Assembly (NCBI GenBank): GCA_001819145.1
Contig: MHLV01000016.1
Coordinates: 6,313 to 41,979, forward strand
Direction of reading: 5' to 3'
Source: Candidatus Nealsonbacteria bacterium RBG_13_36_15
GTDB lineage: Bacteria; Patescibacteriota; Minisyncoccia; Minisyncoccales; RBG-13-36-15
Length of the DNA stretch: 35,667 bases
Of the stretch, positions 1 through 7,898 are shown in pieces. Position 1 is the first letter of the stretch. Each line of letters begins with the position of its first letter. The notes under the pieces were generated by a model, which made no database searches, was not told where the DNA came from, and saw only the letters and a program-made list of their open reading frames with translations. The position numbers and the translations under genes were made by a program.

Positions 1-830
1 CAATTTTATTCCCCTTATTGTGGAAAGAGATAAATATTTTACAGGCTGAACTATATTTTTCCAGGGTTCAGACTGAGCAACTTAAAGAAAAGCCAGACCC
101 CAATATGATATTAGGATCTTTGATTAAGGCTAGGAACATTATGCCGGATAATGATAGCTATCGGAGAGCTTTATCTGCGACTGCCCTTAATTTTGCTATT
201 TTAGCAGAACAACAAAAAACACTAACAGACGAATCAAAACAGCAGCTTTTACAAACTGCCGTGGTAGAAGGAGAGATGGCCGTTCGTTTAGCTCCCCATA
301 ATATTTTCAACTGGGAAAATCTCCAGAGAGTTTATAGCACAGTGACCCTTGAAAACCAAGATGATTTACTAATGAACAATGTTTTTCTCCAAGAGATTTC
401 GCTTGATCCTACCAACCCGGGGCACAGAAATGATCTTGGTTTAGCTTATATTAATTTAAGAAACGACACCGAGTTAGCTAAGATAAACTTTCAGAACGCT
501 ATTTCTTTAAAGCCAGATTTTGTTGACGCTCATTATAGCTTAGCCATAATTTATCGGCAAGAAGGGAAAAAAGAAAAGGCCGTGCAGGCGTATGATCAGA
601 CGCTTAGTTTTCTTACTAGCCAAATTTCGTTTTTAGAACCAGTTGTTTCATCAAGAGCAGACCTTCAAAGTAATTTGGACCAACTTAAACAGCTTGAAGC
701 TCAAATAGAATCAGAAAGAGGCGCTCTTTTGCTTGAAATCGAGGAAGAACAACAGCCGGAAATATCGCCCGAAGAGGCAGAGATAAAAAAGACGGAGGAA
801 GAGACAACTCCAATAGAAACAGGGGAATGA
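1..830 (+). CDS. TPR-repeat protein, C-terminal part (5' truncated by window edge)
   Basis: The frame is open from base 3 with no upstream stop, so the true start lies before the window. The visible part, about 275 aa, begins with a few hydrophobic residues (ILFPLLW), possibly the end of a membrane segment. A helical region follows with tetratricopeptide-like repeats: motifs such as NPGHRNDLGLAYINL and KPDFVDAHYSLAIIYRQEGK have the W/L-G-Y-A-P spacing of TPRs. The tail is Glu-rich and probably disordered (EEEQQPEISPEEAEIKK). TPRs serve as protein-protein scaffolds. In CPR genomes such C-termini often follow a polytopic O-antigen-ligase-like domain, but that part is not visible here, so the function is open. 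It ends 204 bp before rpoB and is unrelated to the usual rplJL neighbours. Confidence 0.75.
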   Translation, partial: ILFPLLWKEINILQAELYFSRVQTEQLKEKPDPNMILGSLIKARNIMPDNDSYRRALSATALNFAILAEQQKTLTDESKQQLLQTAVVEGEMAVRLAPHNIFNWENLQRVYSTVTLENQDDLLMNNVFLQEISLDPTNPGHRNDLGLAYINLRNDTELAKINFQNAISLKPDFVDAHYSLAIIYRQEGKKEKAVQAYDQTLSFLTSQISFLEPVVSSRADLQSNLDQLKQLEAQIESERGALLLEIEEEQQPEISPEEAEIKKTEEETTPIETGE

Positions 831-849
831 AGCATGAGAGGACGTAGGA

Positions 850-878
850 TTGACAAAATTTTAAAAATTAAGTAAGAT
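850..878 (+). promoter_or_regulatory. rpoB promoter, sigma-70 type with long leader
   Basis: A perfect -35 TTGACA (850-855) is followed by a 17-bp spacer and -10 TAAGAT (873-878). Transcription should begin near 885, leaving a leader of about 150 nt before rpoB. The same core (TTGACA-N17-TAAGAT) occurs before groES at 28466-28494. Confidence 0.7.
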
Positions 879-980
879 AGAGAATGGGTTGCCTTTATCA
901 AGAAGGTATTTTTATATATTTTAATTAAAGCCTTCCCAATTGATTTTTATAAAAAACTAAAATTTTAGAAAAATCTCCTA

Positions 981-1011
981 CCCTAAAAAGATTCAATTTA
1001 GGGATTTTTTT
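981..1011 (+). terminator. Terminator-like hairpin inside the rpoB leader (possible attenuator)
   Basis: The 7-bp stem CCCTAAA (981-987) pairs with TTTAGGG (997-1003) around a 9-nt loop. An A and seven T residues (1005-1011) follow. This is the form of an intrinsic terminator. It lies downstream of the rpoB promoter and only 23 nt before the rpoB ATG, so it either ends upstream readthrough or attenuates rpoBC. No alternative antiterminator stem was clearly seen. Confidence 0.55.
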
Positions 1012-1034
1012 GTATTTTAATAAATACTTAAACT

Positions 1035-4000
1035 ATGGAAAAAGTCAGAACAAAAAACTTTGGAAAATCAAAAGTTCGGCTTCCTTTAGATTATTTATTG
1101 AAACAACAGCAAGAAAGCTGGAAAAATTTTTACCAGAAAGATTTAAAAGAGCTTTTTGCTGAAACGTCTCCAATCCGAGATTATACCGGTAAGGAATTAG
1201 AATTTTGGTTTTTAGATTATAAATTAGACAAACCAAACTATGAGTCGGATTTAGAAGCGAAGAAAAACAATGATTCCTATTCAGCCTCTCTAAGAGTAAA
1301 AGTTAGGTTGGTTAATTTAAAAACAAAAGAAATTAAAGAACAAGAAATATTTTTAGCTGATTTTCCTCTAATGACAGAACGTGGCACTTTTATTGTTAAT
1401 GGAGTTGAGAGAGTGGTTATTTCACAGCTTATTCGTTCGCCTGGATCCTTTTTTACAATGCAGACTATTGGAGGGAAAAATTACTTTGGAGCAAAAATTA
1501 TTCCAAACAGAGGGGCTTGGCTGGAATTTGAAACAGAAAGCACGGGTTTAATCGGGGTCAAGGTTGATCGAAGGAGAAAGGTGCCAGCCACCATGCTATT
1601 GAGAGTCTTAGGAATAGATAAGGATAGCCAAATAAAAGAGCTTTTCCAAGATGTTGATAATAATCCCGATATTAAACATATTGAAGAAACCTTGAAACAT
1701 GACCAAACTCACAATCAGGCCGAAGCTTTAGTTGAAATTTATAGAAGATTAAGGCCGGGCGATTTAACTACGCCCGACACTGCCCGCGAAATGATTGAGA
1801 ATATGTTCTTTAACTTTGAAAGGTATGACTTGTCTAAGGTGGGCAGGTGGAGAATGTGGCAGAGGCTGCCAGAATTAAAAAAACATAAATTAAACATTAA
1901 AAATCGGAAAGAAAAAAAATCTTTAATTTTAAATCCAGAAGAAGAAATTATTCTTTCAGATAGGGTTTTGAAGCCAGAAGATATTTTGGCCGTTTTGAGA
2001 GAAATTATTCGTTTAAATAATAACCCAGAAGGGAAACCAGATCAGATTGACCATTTAGGTACGAGGAGAGTAAGAGTTTTCTCAGAACTTTTACAGAACA
2101 GATTAAGGGTGGGATTGATGAGGCTGGAAAGAATAATAAAAGACCGGATGTCAACTTTAGATGTTTATACTTTAACCCCGGCTCAACTTATTAACCCAAG
2201 GCCATTTATGGCAGTCGTGAAAGAATTCTTTACTTCAAGCCAAATTGCCCAGTTTATGGATAATGAAAACCCTTTAGCTGAATTAGAACACAAAAGAAGA
2301 CTGTCAGCTACGGGTCCCGGTGGCTTAACCAGAGAACGGGCTGGCTTTGAAGTAAGAGATGTACAGCCCTCTCACTATGGCAGAATTTGCCCTATCCAGA
2401 CTCCAGAAGGACCAAATATTGGTTTAGTTGGACACTTAGCTGCTTTCGCCAGAATTAATCCCTATGGTTTTTTAGAAACTCCCTATTTTAAAGTTAAAAA
2501 TGGCAAAGTTACTTCAGAGGTTTATTATCTTAATGCCTACGAAGAGGAAAAATACAATATAGCTAGTGCCAGCATTCTTCTTGATAAAGAAGGCAACATT
2601 ATACCCGACAACGTGGAAGCAAGGATAAAGGGAGAGCCAGGAAAAATAGAAAAAGAAAAAATTGACTTTGTTGATGTTTCTTCTGAACAATCTATCTCAA
2701 TTGCCACTTCTTGCATTCCCTTTTTACAAAATGATGACGCAAACCGCGCCCTTATGGGTTCAAACATGCAGAGGCAGTCCGTGCCTTTAATAAAGCCTGA
2801 AATTCCCTTAGTATCTACGGGAGTAGAAAGAAATGTAGCTATAGATTCAGGGCAAGAGGCGATAGCCTTAGAAGACGGTATAGTCCAAAAGGCGGATGCC
2901 AATCAAATAGTATTAAAGACCAAAGGCAAAAAACCTGGGATTCAGAAATATGAATTAAGAACTTTTCTTAGAACTAATCAATATACTTGTTTTCACCAAA
3001 AACCAGTAGTTAAAAAAGGAGACAAGGTTAAAAAGGGAGATATTTTGGCTGATGGCGGAGCAATTTCCCAGGGATTTTTAGCTTTAGGACAAAATGTTTT
3101 GGTGGCCTTTGTGCCTTGGCGAGGAAATAATTTTGAAGACGCAATTGCCATTTCTAAAAGATTAGTAAAAGATGATATTTTTACTTCCATTCATATAGAA
3201 GATTTTATTTGCGATGTTCGTGAAACAAAATTGGGTCCAGAAATTACTACAGCTGACATCCCTAACGTTGGAGAAGAAAGACTAAAAGACTTAGACGAAG
3301 AAGGAGTAGTTAGGGTTGGGGCTGAAGTCGGTCCAAATGATATTTTGGTGGGCAAAATTTCTCCTAAAGGAGAAGCCGATTTAACCTCCGAAGAAAGATT
3401 GCTTAGAGTGATTTTTGGGGAAAAAGCCAGAGAAGTAAAAGATACTTCTTTAAGAATGGAGCACGGAAAAAGGGGAAGAGTGGTTGGAGTTAAAGTTTGG
3501 GAGAGAGATAAGGGGGTCAAGTTAGAGCCCGGAGTAATCAAAAGAATTCGGGTAGAGATAGCTGAAATAAGAAAGATCCAAGCTGGCGATAAATTAACTG
3601 GTCGTCACGGCAACAAAGGAGTAGTTTCTATAGTTTTACCTGAAGAAGAGATGCCCTTTTTAGCGGATGGAACTCCGGTAGATATTATTTTGAACCCCTT
3701 GAGCGTTTCTTCAAGGATGAATCTTGGACAGATTTTAGAAACTCATCTTGGCTGGGCAGCCAAGAAACTTGGTTATATTGCCTTATCTCCAGCTCTGGCT
3801 GGGGCAACCGAAGAAGATATTAAAGAAGAGCTAAGAATGGCCGGACTTCCAGAAGACGGAAAAGTAATTTTATTTGACGGAGTGACTGGTGAACCATTTG
3901 AAGATAAGATTACGGTTGGACAAATTTACATGATGAAGTTAATTCATATGGTGGCTGATAAGATTCATATGCGTTCTATCGGCCCCTATTCTTTAATAAC

Positions 4001-4304
4001 TCAACAGCCCTTAGGGGGGAAAGCTCAATTTGGCGGCCAACGCTTTGGCGAGATGGAAGTTTGGGCCTTAGAGGGATACGGAGCAGCTAATATTCTTCAA
4101 GAAGTTTTAACTATTAAATCTGATGATGTGGCAGGCAGGACAGCGACTTACGAATCAATTTTAAAGGGCGAGAAGATAAAAAGTCCAAATGTTCCTGCTT
4201 CTTTTAATCTTTTGGTTAACGAGATGAAGTCTTTAGGATTAAATATTGAAGTAAAAGAAAAACCTAAAGATCCTAAAGATAAAGAACAAAAAAGCAATTT
4301 ATGA
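1035..4304 (+). CDS. rpoB: DNA-directed RNA polymerase subunit beta
   Basis: Beta subunit of RNA polymerase. It forms the catalytic cleft with beta' and binds rifampicin. At 1,089 aa it is much shorter than the E. coli protein (1,342 aa), as expected for a compact CPR-type RpoB lacking lineage-specific insertions. The rifampicin region lies near residues 400-430 (SSQIAQFMDNENPLAE, then HKRRLSATGPGGLTRERAG). Q513, D516, H526 and S531 (E. coli numbering) are conserved, while positions 512 and 533 carry Ala and Thr. Further landmarks are QTPEGPNIGL, DDANRALMGSNMQRQ, WRGNNFEDAI, the active-site GDKLTGRHGNKG near residue 852, and the C-terminal QPLGGKAQFGGQRFGEMEVW. The usual GVPSRMN reads SVSSRMN. 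The ATG at 1035 has no Shine-Dalgarno. The last codons overlap rpoC as ATGA, implying translational coupling. Confidence 0.98.
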   Translation: MEKVRTKNFGKSKVRLPLDYLLKQQQESWKNFYQKDLKELFAETSPIRDYTGKELEFWFLDYKLDKPNYESDLEAKKNNDSYSASLRVKVRLVNLKTKEIKEQEIFLADFPLMTERGTFIVNGVERVVISQLIRSPGSFFTMQTIGGKNYFGAKIIPNRGAWLEFETESTGLIGVKVDRRRKVPATMLLRVLGIDKDSQIKELFQDVDNNPDIKHIEETLKHDQTHNQAEALVEIYRRLRPGDLTTPDTAREMIENMFFNFERYDLSKVGRWRMWQRLPELKKHKLNIKNRKEKKSLILNPEEEIILSDRVLKPEDILAVLREIIRLNNNPEGKPDQIDHLGTRRVRVFSELLQNRLRVGLMRLERIIKDRMSTLDVYTLTPAQLINPRPFMAVVKEFFTSSQIAQFMDNENPLAELEHKRRLSATGPGGLTRERAGFEVRDVQPSHYGRICPIQTPEGPNIGLVGHLAAFARINPYGFLETPYFKVKNGKVTSEVYYLNAYEEEKYNIASASILLDKEGNIIPDNVEARIKGEPGKIEKEKIDFVDVSSEQSISIATSCIPFLQNDDANRALMGSNMQRQSVPLIKPEIPLVSTGVERNVAIDSGQEAIALEDGIVQKADANQIVLKTKGKKPGIQKYELRTFLRTNQYTCFHQKPVVKKGDKVKKGDILADGGAISQGFLALGQNVLVAFVPWRGNNFEDAIAISKRLVKDDIFTSIHIEDFICDVRETKLGPEITTADIPNVGEERLKDLDEEGVVRVGAEVGPNDILVGKISPKGEADLTSEERLLRVIFGEKAREVKDTSLRMEHGKRGRVVGVKVWERDKGVKLEPGVIKRIRVEIAEIRKIQAGDKLTGRHGNKGVVSIVLPEEEMPFLADGTPVDIILNPLSVSSRMNLGQILETHLGWAAKKLGYIALSPALAGATEEDIKEELRMAGLPEDGKVILFDGVTGEPFEDKITVGQIYMMKLIHMVADKIHMRSIGPYSLITQQPLGGKAQFGGQRFGEMEVWALEGYGAANILQEVLTIKSDDVAGRTATYESILKGEKIKSPNVPASFNLLVNEMKSLGLNIEVKEKPKDPKDKEQKSNL

Positions 4305-7300
4305 GAGTAGCTGACATTGAATCAATTACAATAAAAATAGCCTCACCCGAGGCAATTCTTTCTTGGTCTCACGGAGAAGTGACAAAACCCGAGACCATTA
4401 ATTACAGGACCCAAAGATCGGAAAAAGATGGTCTTTTTTGCGAGAAGATTTTCGGGCCTACCAAAGATTACGAATGTTATTGCGGGAAATATCGAAGAAT
4501 CCGTTACAAGGGGGTTATTTGCGATAAGTGCGGAGTGGAAGTTACAAAATCTCAGGTTAGAAGAGAAAGAATGGGCCACATTAAATTAACCTCGCCAGTT
4601 TCTCATATTTGGTTTTTGAGGGGCGTACCCTCAAGAATTGGGATGGTTTTAGATATTCCTCTCCAACAGGCAGAAAAAGTTATTTATTTTGTAACCTATA
4701 TTGTTACCAAAGTTTCAGAAACAGCTCAAAAGAAAGCTTTAGAAGAGATAGAAAAAGAATATAAAAGGAAGGTTAAAGAAGTAGGGCTTAAAGAAAAGAG
4801 AAAAAAGACAGCCAAATTACTTGAGTTAAAGAAAATGAGAGATGTGGCCAGAGAAGAGGTTCAGAGTATCAAGCCCCTAAAAATTATATCTGAAACTGAA
4901 TATCACCATCTTTCTTTGAAATACGGAGAAGTTTTTGAGGCGGGGACAGGAGCTGAAACTCTAAGAAAAATTTTTGAAGCAATAGACTTAAAGCAAGAGA
5001 TTAAAAAACTGCAAAAAGAAATAGAAAACACTTCGCCAGTTAATCGAAGGAAAGTCCTCAGAAGATTAAAACTTTTCCAGGGGATGCAAGGGGCTGGCAT
5101 TAGACCGGAATGGATGTTTTTGACCGTACTGCCGGTTTTGCCACCGGATTTGCGGCCAATGGTTCAGCTTGACGGGGGAAGATACGCTTCTTCTGATCTT
5201 AACGATCTCTATCGGAGAGTTATTAATAGAGACAACAGATTGAAATATTTACTTGAAGTTTCTGCGCCGGAAGTTATTGTTCGAAATGAAAAAAGAATGT
5301 TACAAGAAGCAGTAGATGCTTTAATTGACAATACTATGAGAAAGGGGACAACCACCCAAGCTACGACCGGGGGAAGAAGGCTTTTGAAATCTTTGGCCGA
5401 TATGTTGAAGGGAAAACAAGGAAGATTCAGGCAGAATCTGTTAGGCAAAAGAGTTGACTATTCAGGAAGGTCGGTTATTGTTGTCGGGCCGAAACTTAAG
5501 CTTTATCAAGTGGGAATACCAAAAAAAATGGCTTTGGAATTATTTAAACCCTTTGTCATCCATAAAATTTTAGAGAGAGAACTGGCCTACAACATCCGAG
5601 GAGCCTCTCGATTGATTGAGCAAGAAATTGATGAAGTTTGGGCGATGTTAGAGGAGGTGGTCAAAAATAAATTAGTTTTACTTAATCGGGCTCCCACCCT
5701 GCACAGATTAGGGATTCAAGCTTTCCAGCCAATATTAATTGAAGGAGAAGCCATTAGGGTTCATCCTTTAGTTTGTAAGGCTTTCAATGCCGATTTCGAC
5801 GGCGACCAAATGGCAGTTCACATTCCGCTTTCTGAAGAAGCTCAGAGAGAAGCCCGGGAAGTAGTTTTTTCTACTGTTAATTTATTAAAATCAGCTACTG
5901 GCACTCCGGTTATCACTCCAACCCAAGATATTATTCTTGGCTGTTTTTGGATTACAAAAATAAAGGAGGGAGCTTTAGGTGAGGGAAAGATATTCGGTTC
6001 TCAAAACGAGGCCATTTTAGCTTATGATACAAAAGTTGTAGATTTAAGAGCGAAAATAAAGGTAAGGTTAGAGAAAGGATTTATAGAAACTTCGGTGGGA
6101 CGAATTCTTTTTAATAGAACCCTGCCGCCGGAAATGTCATTTGTTAACGAAGAAGTAAACGGAAAAAAGTTAGATAAGATAATAGGTTTAATGATTGAAA
6201 AAATAGGACTGCATGACTCCCCGCCATATTTAGACAAGATTAAAGACTTAGGTTTTGAGTTTTCTACTAAGGCTGGCATTTCCTGGGGAATGGATGATTT
6301 AATAGTGCCCAAAGAGAAAGGTCAAATAATTTCTGAGGCCGAAAAGAATATAGAAAAAATTGATAAACACTATAGGAAAGGACTGCTATCTACAGAAGAG
6401 AAATCATTTCAAGTAATTGAGACTTGGCAAAAAGCAAAATTAGAAATTGAAAAATTAGTGCCTAAAACCTTACCACCCCTAGGCCCGATTTCATTAATTA
6501 TTAACTCAGGGGCTAAGGGAAGTTGGGCTCAGCCGATTCAGATGACCGGAATGAAAGGATTGGTTATTAATCCGGCAGGCAAAATTCTTGAGTTGCCCGT
6601 TAAAAGTTCCTATAAAGAAGGATTTGATATTCTGGAGTATTTTATCTCAACTCATGGAGCCAGGAAAGGAACAGCCGATACTGCTTTGAGAACTGCTACA
6701 GCAGGTTACTTAACCCGTCGTCTTGTTGATGTTGCCCACGAAGCGATTATTAATGAAGAAGATTGCCGAGATGATAAAGGGATTATTATCTTTAGACAAG
6801 ATGCAGTTGATCTTGGTCAAAATTTTCTTTTCAAAATTTTAGGAAGAGTAACTCTTGAGGACATAAAAATAAAGAATAAAAAATTCAAAATCAAAAAAGG
6901 AGAAATTATTGATTGGCAAAAAGCCAACCTTATTAAAGATTCTGGCGTTGAGTCAGTAAGAGTTCGTTCTCCCTTGAGTTGTAAATCCTTAAGAGGGATC
7001 TGCAGGTTATGTTATGGCTGGGATTTGGCTCTAAATCAATTAGTTAAAACAGGGGAAGCAGTAGGCATTATTGCTGCTCAAGCAATCGGAGAGCCAGGCA
7101 CTCAATTAACAATGAGAACTTTTCATTTAGGTGGAGTAGTTGGCGAAGGAGATATTACTTTGGGTTTGCCGAGAGTTGAAGAAGTTTTTGAAGCCCGTCC
7201 CCCCTTAAGGAAAGCGGTTATTTCGGGAGCAGAAGGAAGGGTAATAGAGGTTACTCCGGGAAGGGTTGTTAAAATAAGGGAAAACAGCAAAAAACAAACA

Positions 7301-7876
7301 AAAAACGGACAGAGAAAAAAAGAAATCAAAATAACCGAATATGAAATTCCCATGCCCAACCCTATTTTAGTTAGTCCAGGAGATGAGATTAAGCTTGGTC
7401 ATCGGCTTTCTGATGGCAGTATTGACCTAAAAGAGCTTTTTAAATCAACCGGTCAAGAAGAGGCCCAGAGATATATTGTTAAGGAAATTCAAAAAATTTA
7501 TGTTTCTCAAGGAGCAATTATCCATGATAAACACATTGAAATAATAGTTAGGCAGATGTTTTCTCGGGTTAGAATTAAAGAAGAGGGAGATACCCATTTT
7601 ACTTCGGGAGAAGTTGTTGAAAAAGGATGTCTACTTGAAGAAAATTCGAGATTAAAAAAAGAGAAGAAAAAAATAGCCACCTTTCAACTTCTTCTTTTGG
7701 GTATCTCAAAAGTTGCCTTAACTACAGATTCTTTTTTATCGGCGGCCTCATTTCAAGAGACTTCTCGAGTCTTAATCCAAGCGGCACTGGAGGGTAAAAA
7801 AGACGGGTTAAAAGGCCTTAAAGAAAATGTAATTATTGGAAAGCTCATTCCAGCCGGCTCCGGTTTTAGAAAATAA
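4301..7876 (+). CDS. rpoC: DNA-directed RNA polymerase subunit beta'
   Basis: Catalytic beta' subunit, 1,191 aa. The N-terminal zinc ribbon uses C59, C61, C74 and C77. The Mg-binding catalytic loop NADFDGD spans residues 496-502 with Asp 498, 500 and 502. The second zinc site is formed by the Cys of EEDCRD (about residue 820) and the Cys cluster near 893-903 (SCKSLRGICRLCYGW). Bridge-helix/trigger-loop sequence is present (GIIAAQAIGEPGTQLTMRTF) and continues directly into GLPRVEEVFEAR, so the large SI3 insertion of Proteobacteria is absent, as in Firmicutes-like enzymes. The start ATG overlaps the rpoB stop by 4 bases, and rpoBC is clearly one transcription unit. No rpsL/rpsG follows; instead ftsK starts 22 bp downstream from its own promoter. 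Confidence 0.98.
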   Translation: MRVADIESITIKIASPEAILSWSHGEVTKPETINYRTQRSEKDGLFCEKIFGPTKDYECYCGKYRRIRYKGVICDKCGVEVTKSQVRRERMGHIKLTSPVSHIWFLRGVPSRIGMVLDIPLQQAEKVIYFVTYIVTKVSETAQKKALEEIEKEYKRKVKEVGLKEKRKKTAKLLELKKMRDVAREEVQSIKPLKIISETEYHHLSLKYGEVFEAGTGAETLRKIFEAIDLKQEIKKLQKEIENTSPVNRRKVLRRLKLFQGMQGAGIRPEWMFLTVLPVLPPDLRPMVQLDGGRYASSDLNDLYRRVINRDNRLKYLLEVSAPEVIVRNEKRMLQEAVDALIDNTMRKGTTTQATTGGRRLLKSLADMLKGKQGRFRQNLLGKRVDYSGRSVIVVGPKLKLYQVGIPKKMALELFKPFVIHKILERELAYNIRGASRLIEQEIDEVWAMLEEVVKNKLVLLNRAPTLHRLGIQAFQPILIEGEAIRVHPLVCKAFNADFDGDQMAVHIPLSEEAQREAREVVFSTVNLLKSATGTPVITPTQDIILGCFWITKIKEGALGEGKIFGSQNEAILAYDTKVVDLRAKIKVRLEKGFIETSVGRILFNRTLPPEMSFVNEEVNGKKLDKIIGLMIEKIGLHDSPPYLDKIKDLGFEFSTKAGISWGMDDLIVPKEKGQIISEAEKNIEKIDKHYRKGLLSTEEKSFQVIETWQKAKLEIEKLVPKTLPPLGPISLIINSGAKGSWAQPIQMTGMKGLVINPAGKILELPVKSSYKEGFDILEYFISTHGARKGTADTALRTATAGYLTRRLVDVAHEAIINEEDCRDDKGIIIFRQDAVDLGQNFLFKILGRVTLEDIKIKNKKFKIKKGEIIDWQKANLIKDSGVESVRVRSPLSCKSLRGICRLCYGWDLALNQLVKTGEAVGIIAAQAIGEPGTQLTMRTFHLGGVVGEGDITLGLPRVEEVFEARPPLRKAVISGAEGRVIEVTPGRVVKIRENSKKQTKNGQRKKEIKITEYEIPMPNPILVSPGDEIKLGHRLSDGSIDLKELFKSTGQEEAQRYIVKEIQKIYVSQGAIIHDKHIEIIVRQMFSRVRIKEEGDTHFTSGEVVEKGCLLEENSRLKKEKKKIATFQLLLLGISKVALTTDSFLSAASFQETSRVLIQAALEGKKDGLKGLKENVIIGKLIPAGSGFRK

Positions 7877-7883
7877 CGGAAAA

Positions 7884-7892
7884 TGATATAAT
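7884..7892 (+). promoter_or_regulatory. Extended -10 promoter of ftsK (leaderless)
   Basis: A perfect extended -10, TGATATAAT, lies just past the rpoC stop. The GTG start of ftsK begins 6 nt after the -10 box, so transcription must start at or next to the start codon. The -35 region is poor (TTTTAG at 17 bp), as is normal for extended -10 promoters. Confidence 0.65.
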
Positions 7893-7898
7893 AGAAGA

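Noticed and set aside
835..876. A 13-codon ATG frame before rpoB as a leader peptide.
   Set aside because: It overlaps the rpoB promoter itself, so most of it would not be on the rpoB transcript, and it has no ribosome-binding site.
2537..3541. Long minus-strand open frames inside rpoB as antisense genes.
   Set aside because: They mirror the codon pattern of rpoB, lack promoters or start signals, and their translations are low-complexity Ser/Leu/Ile-rich.
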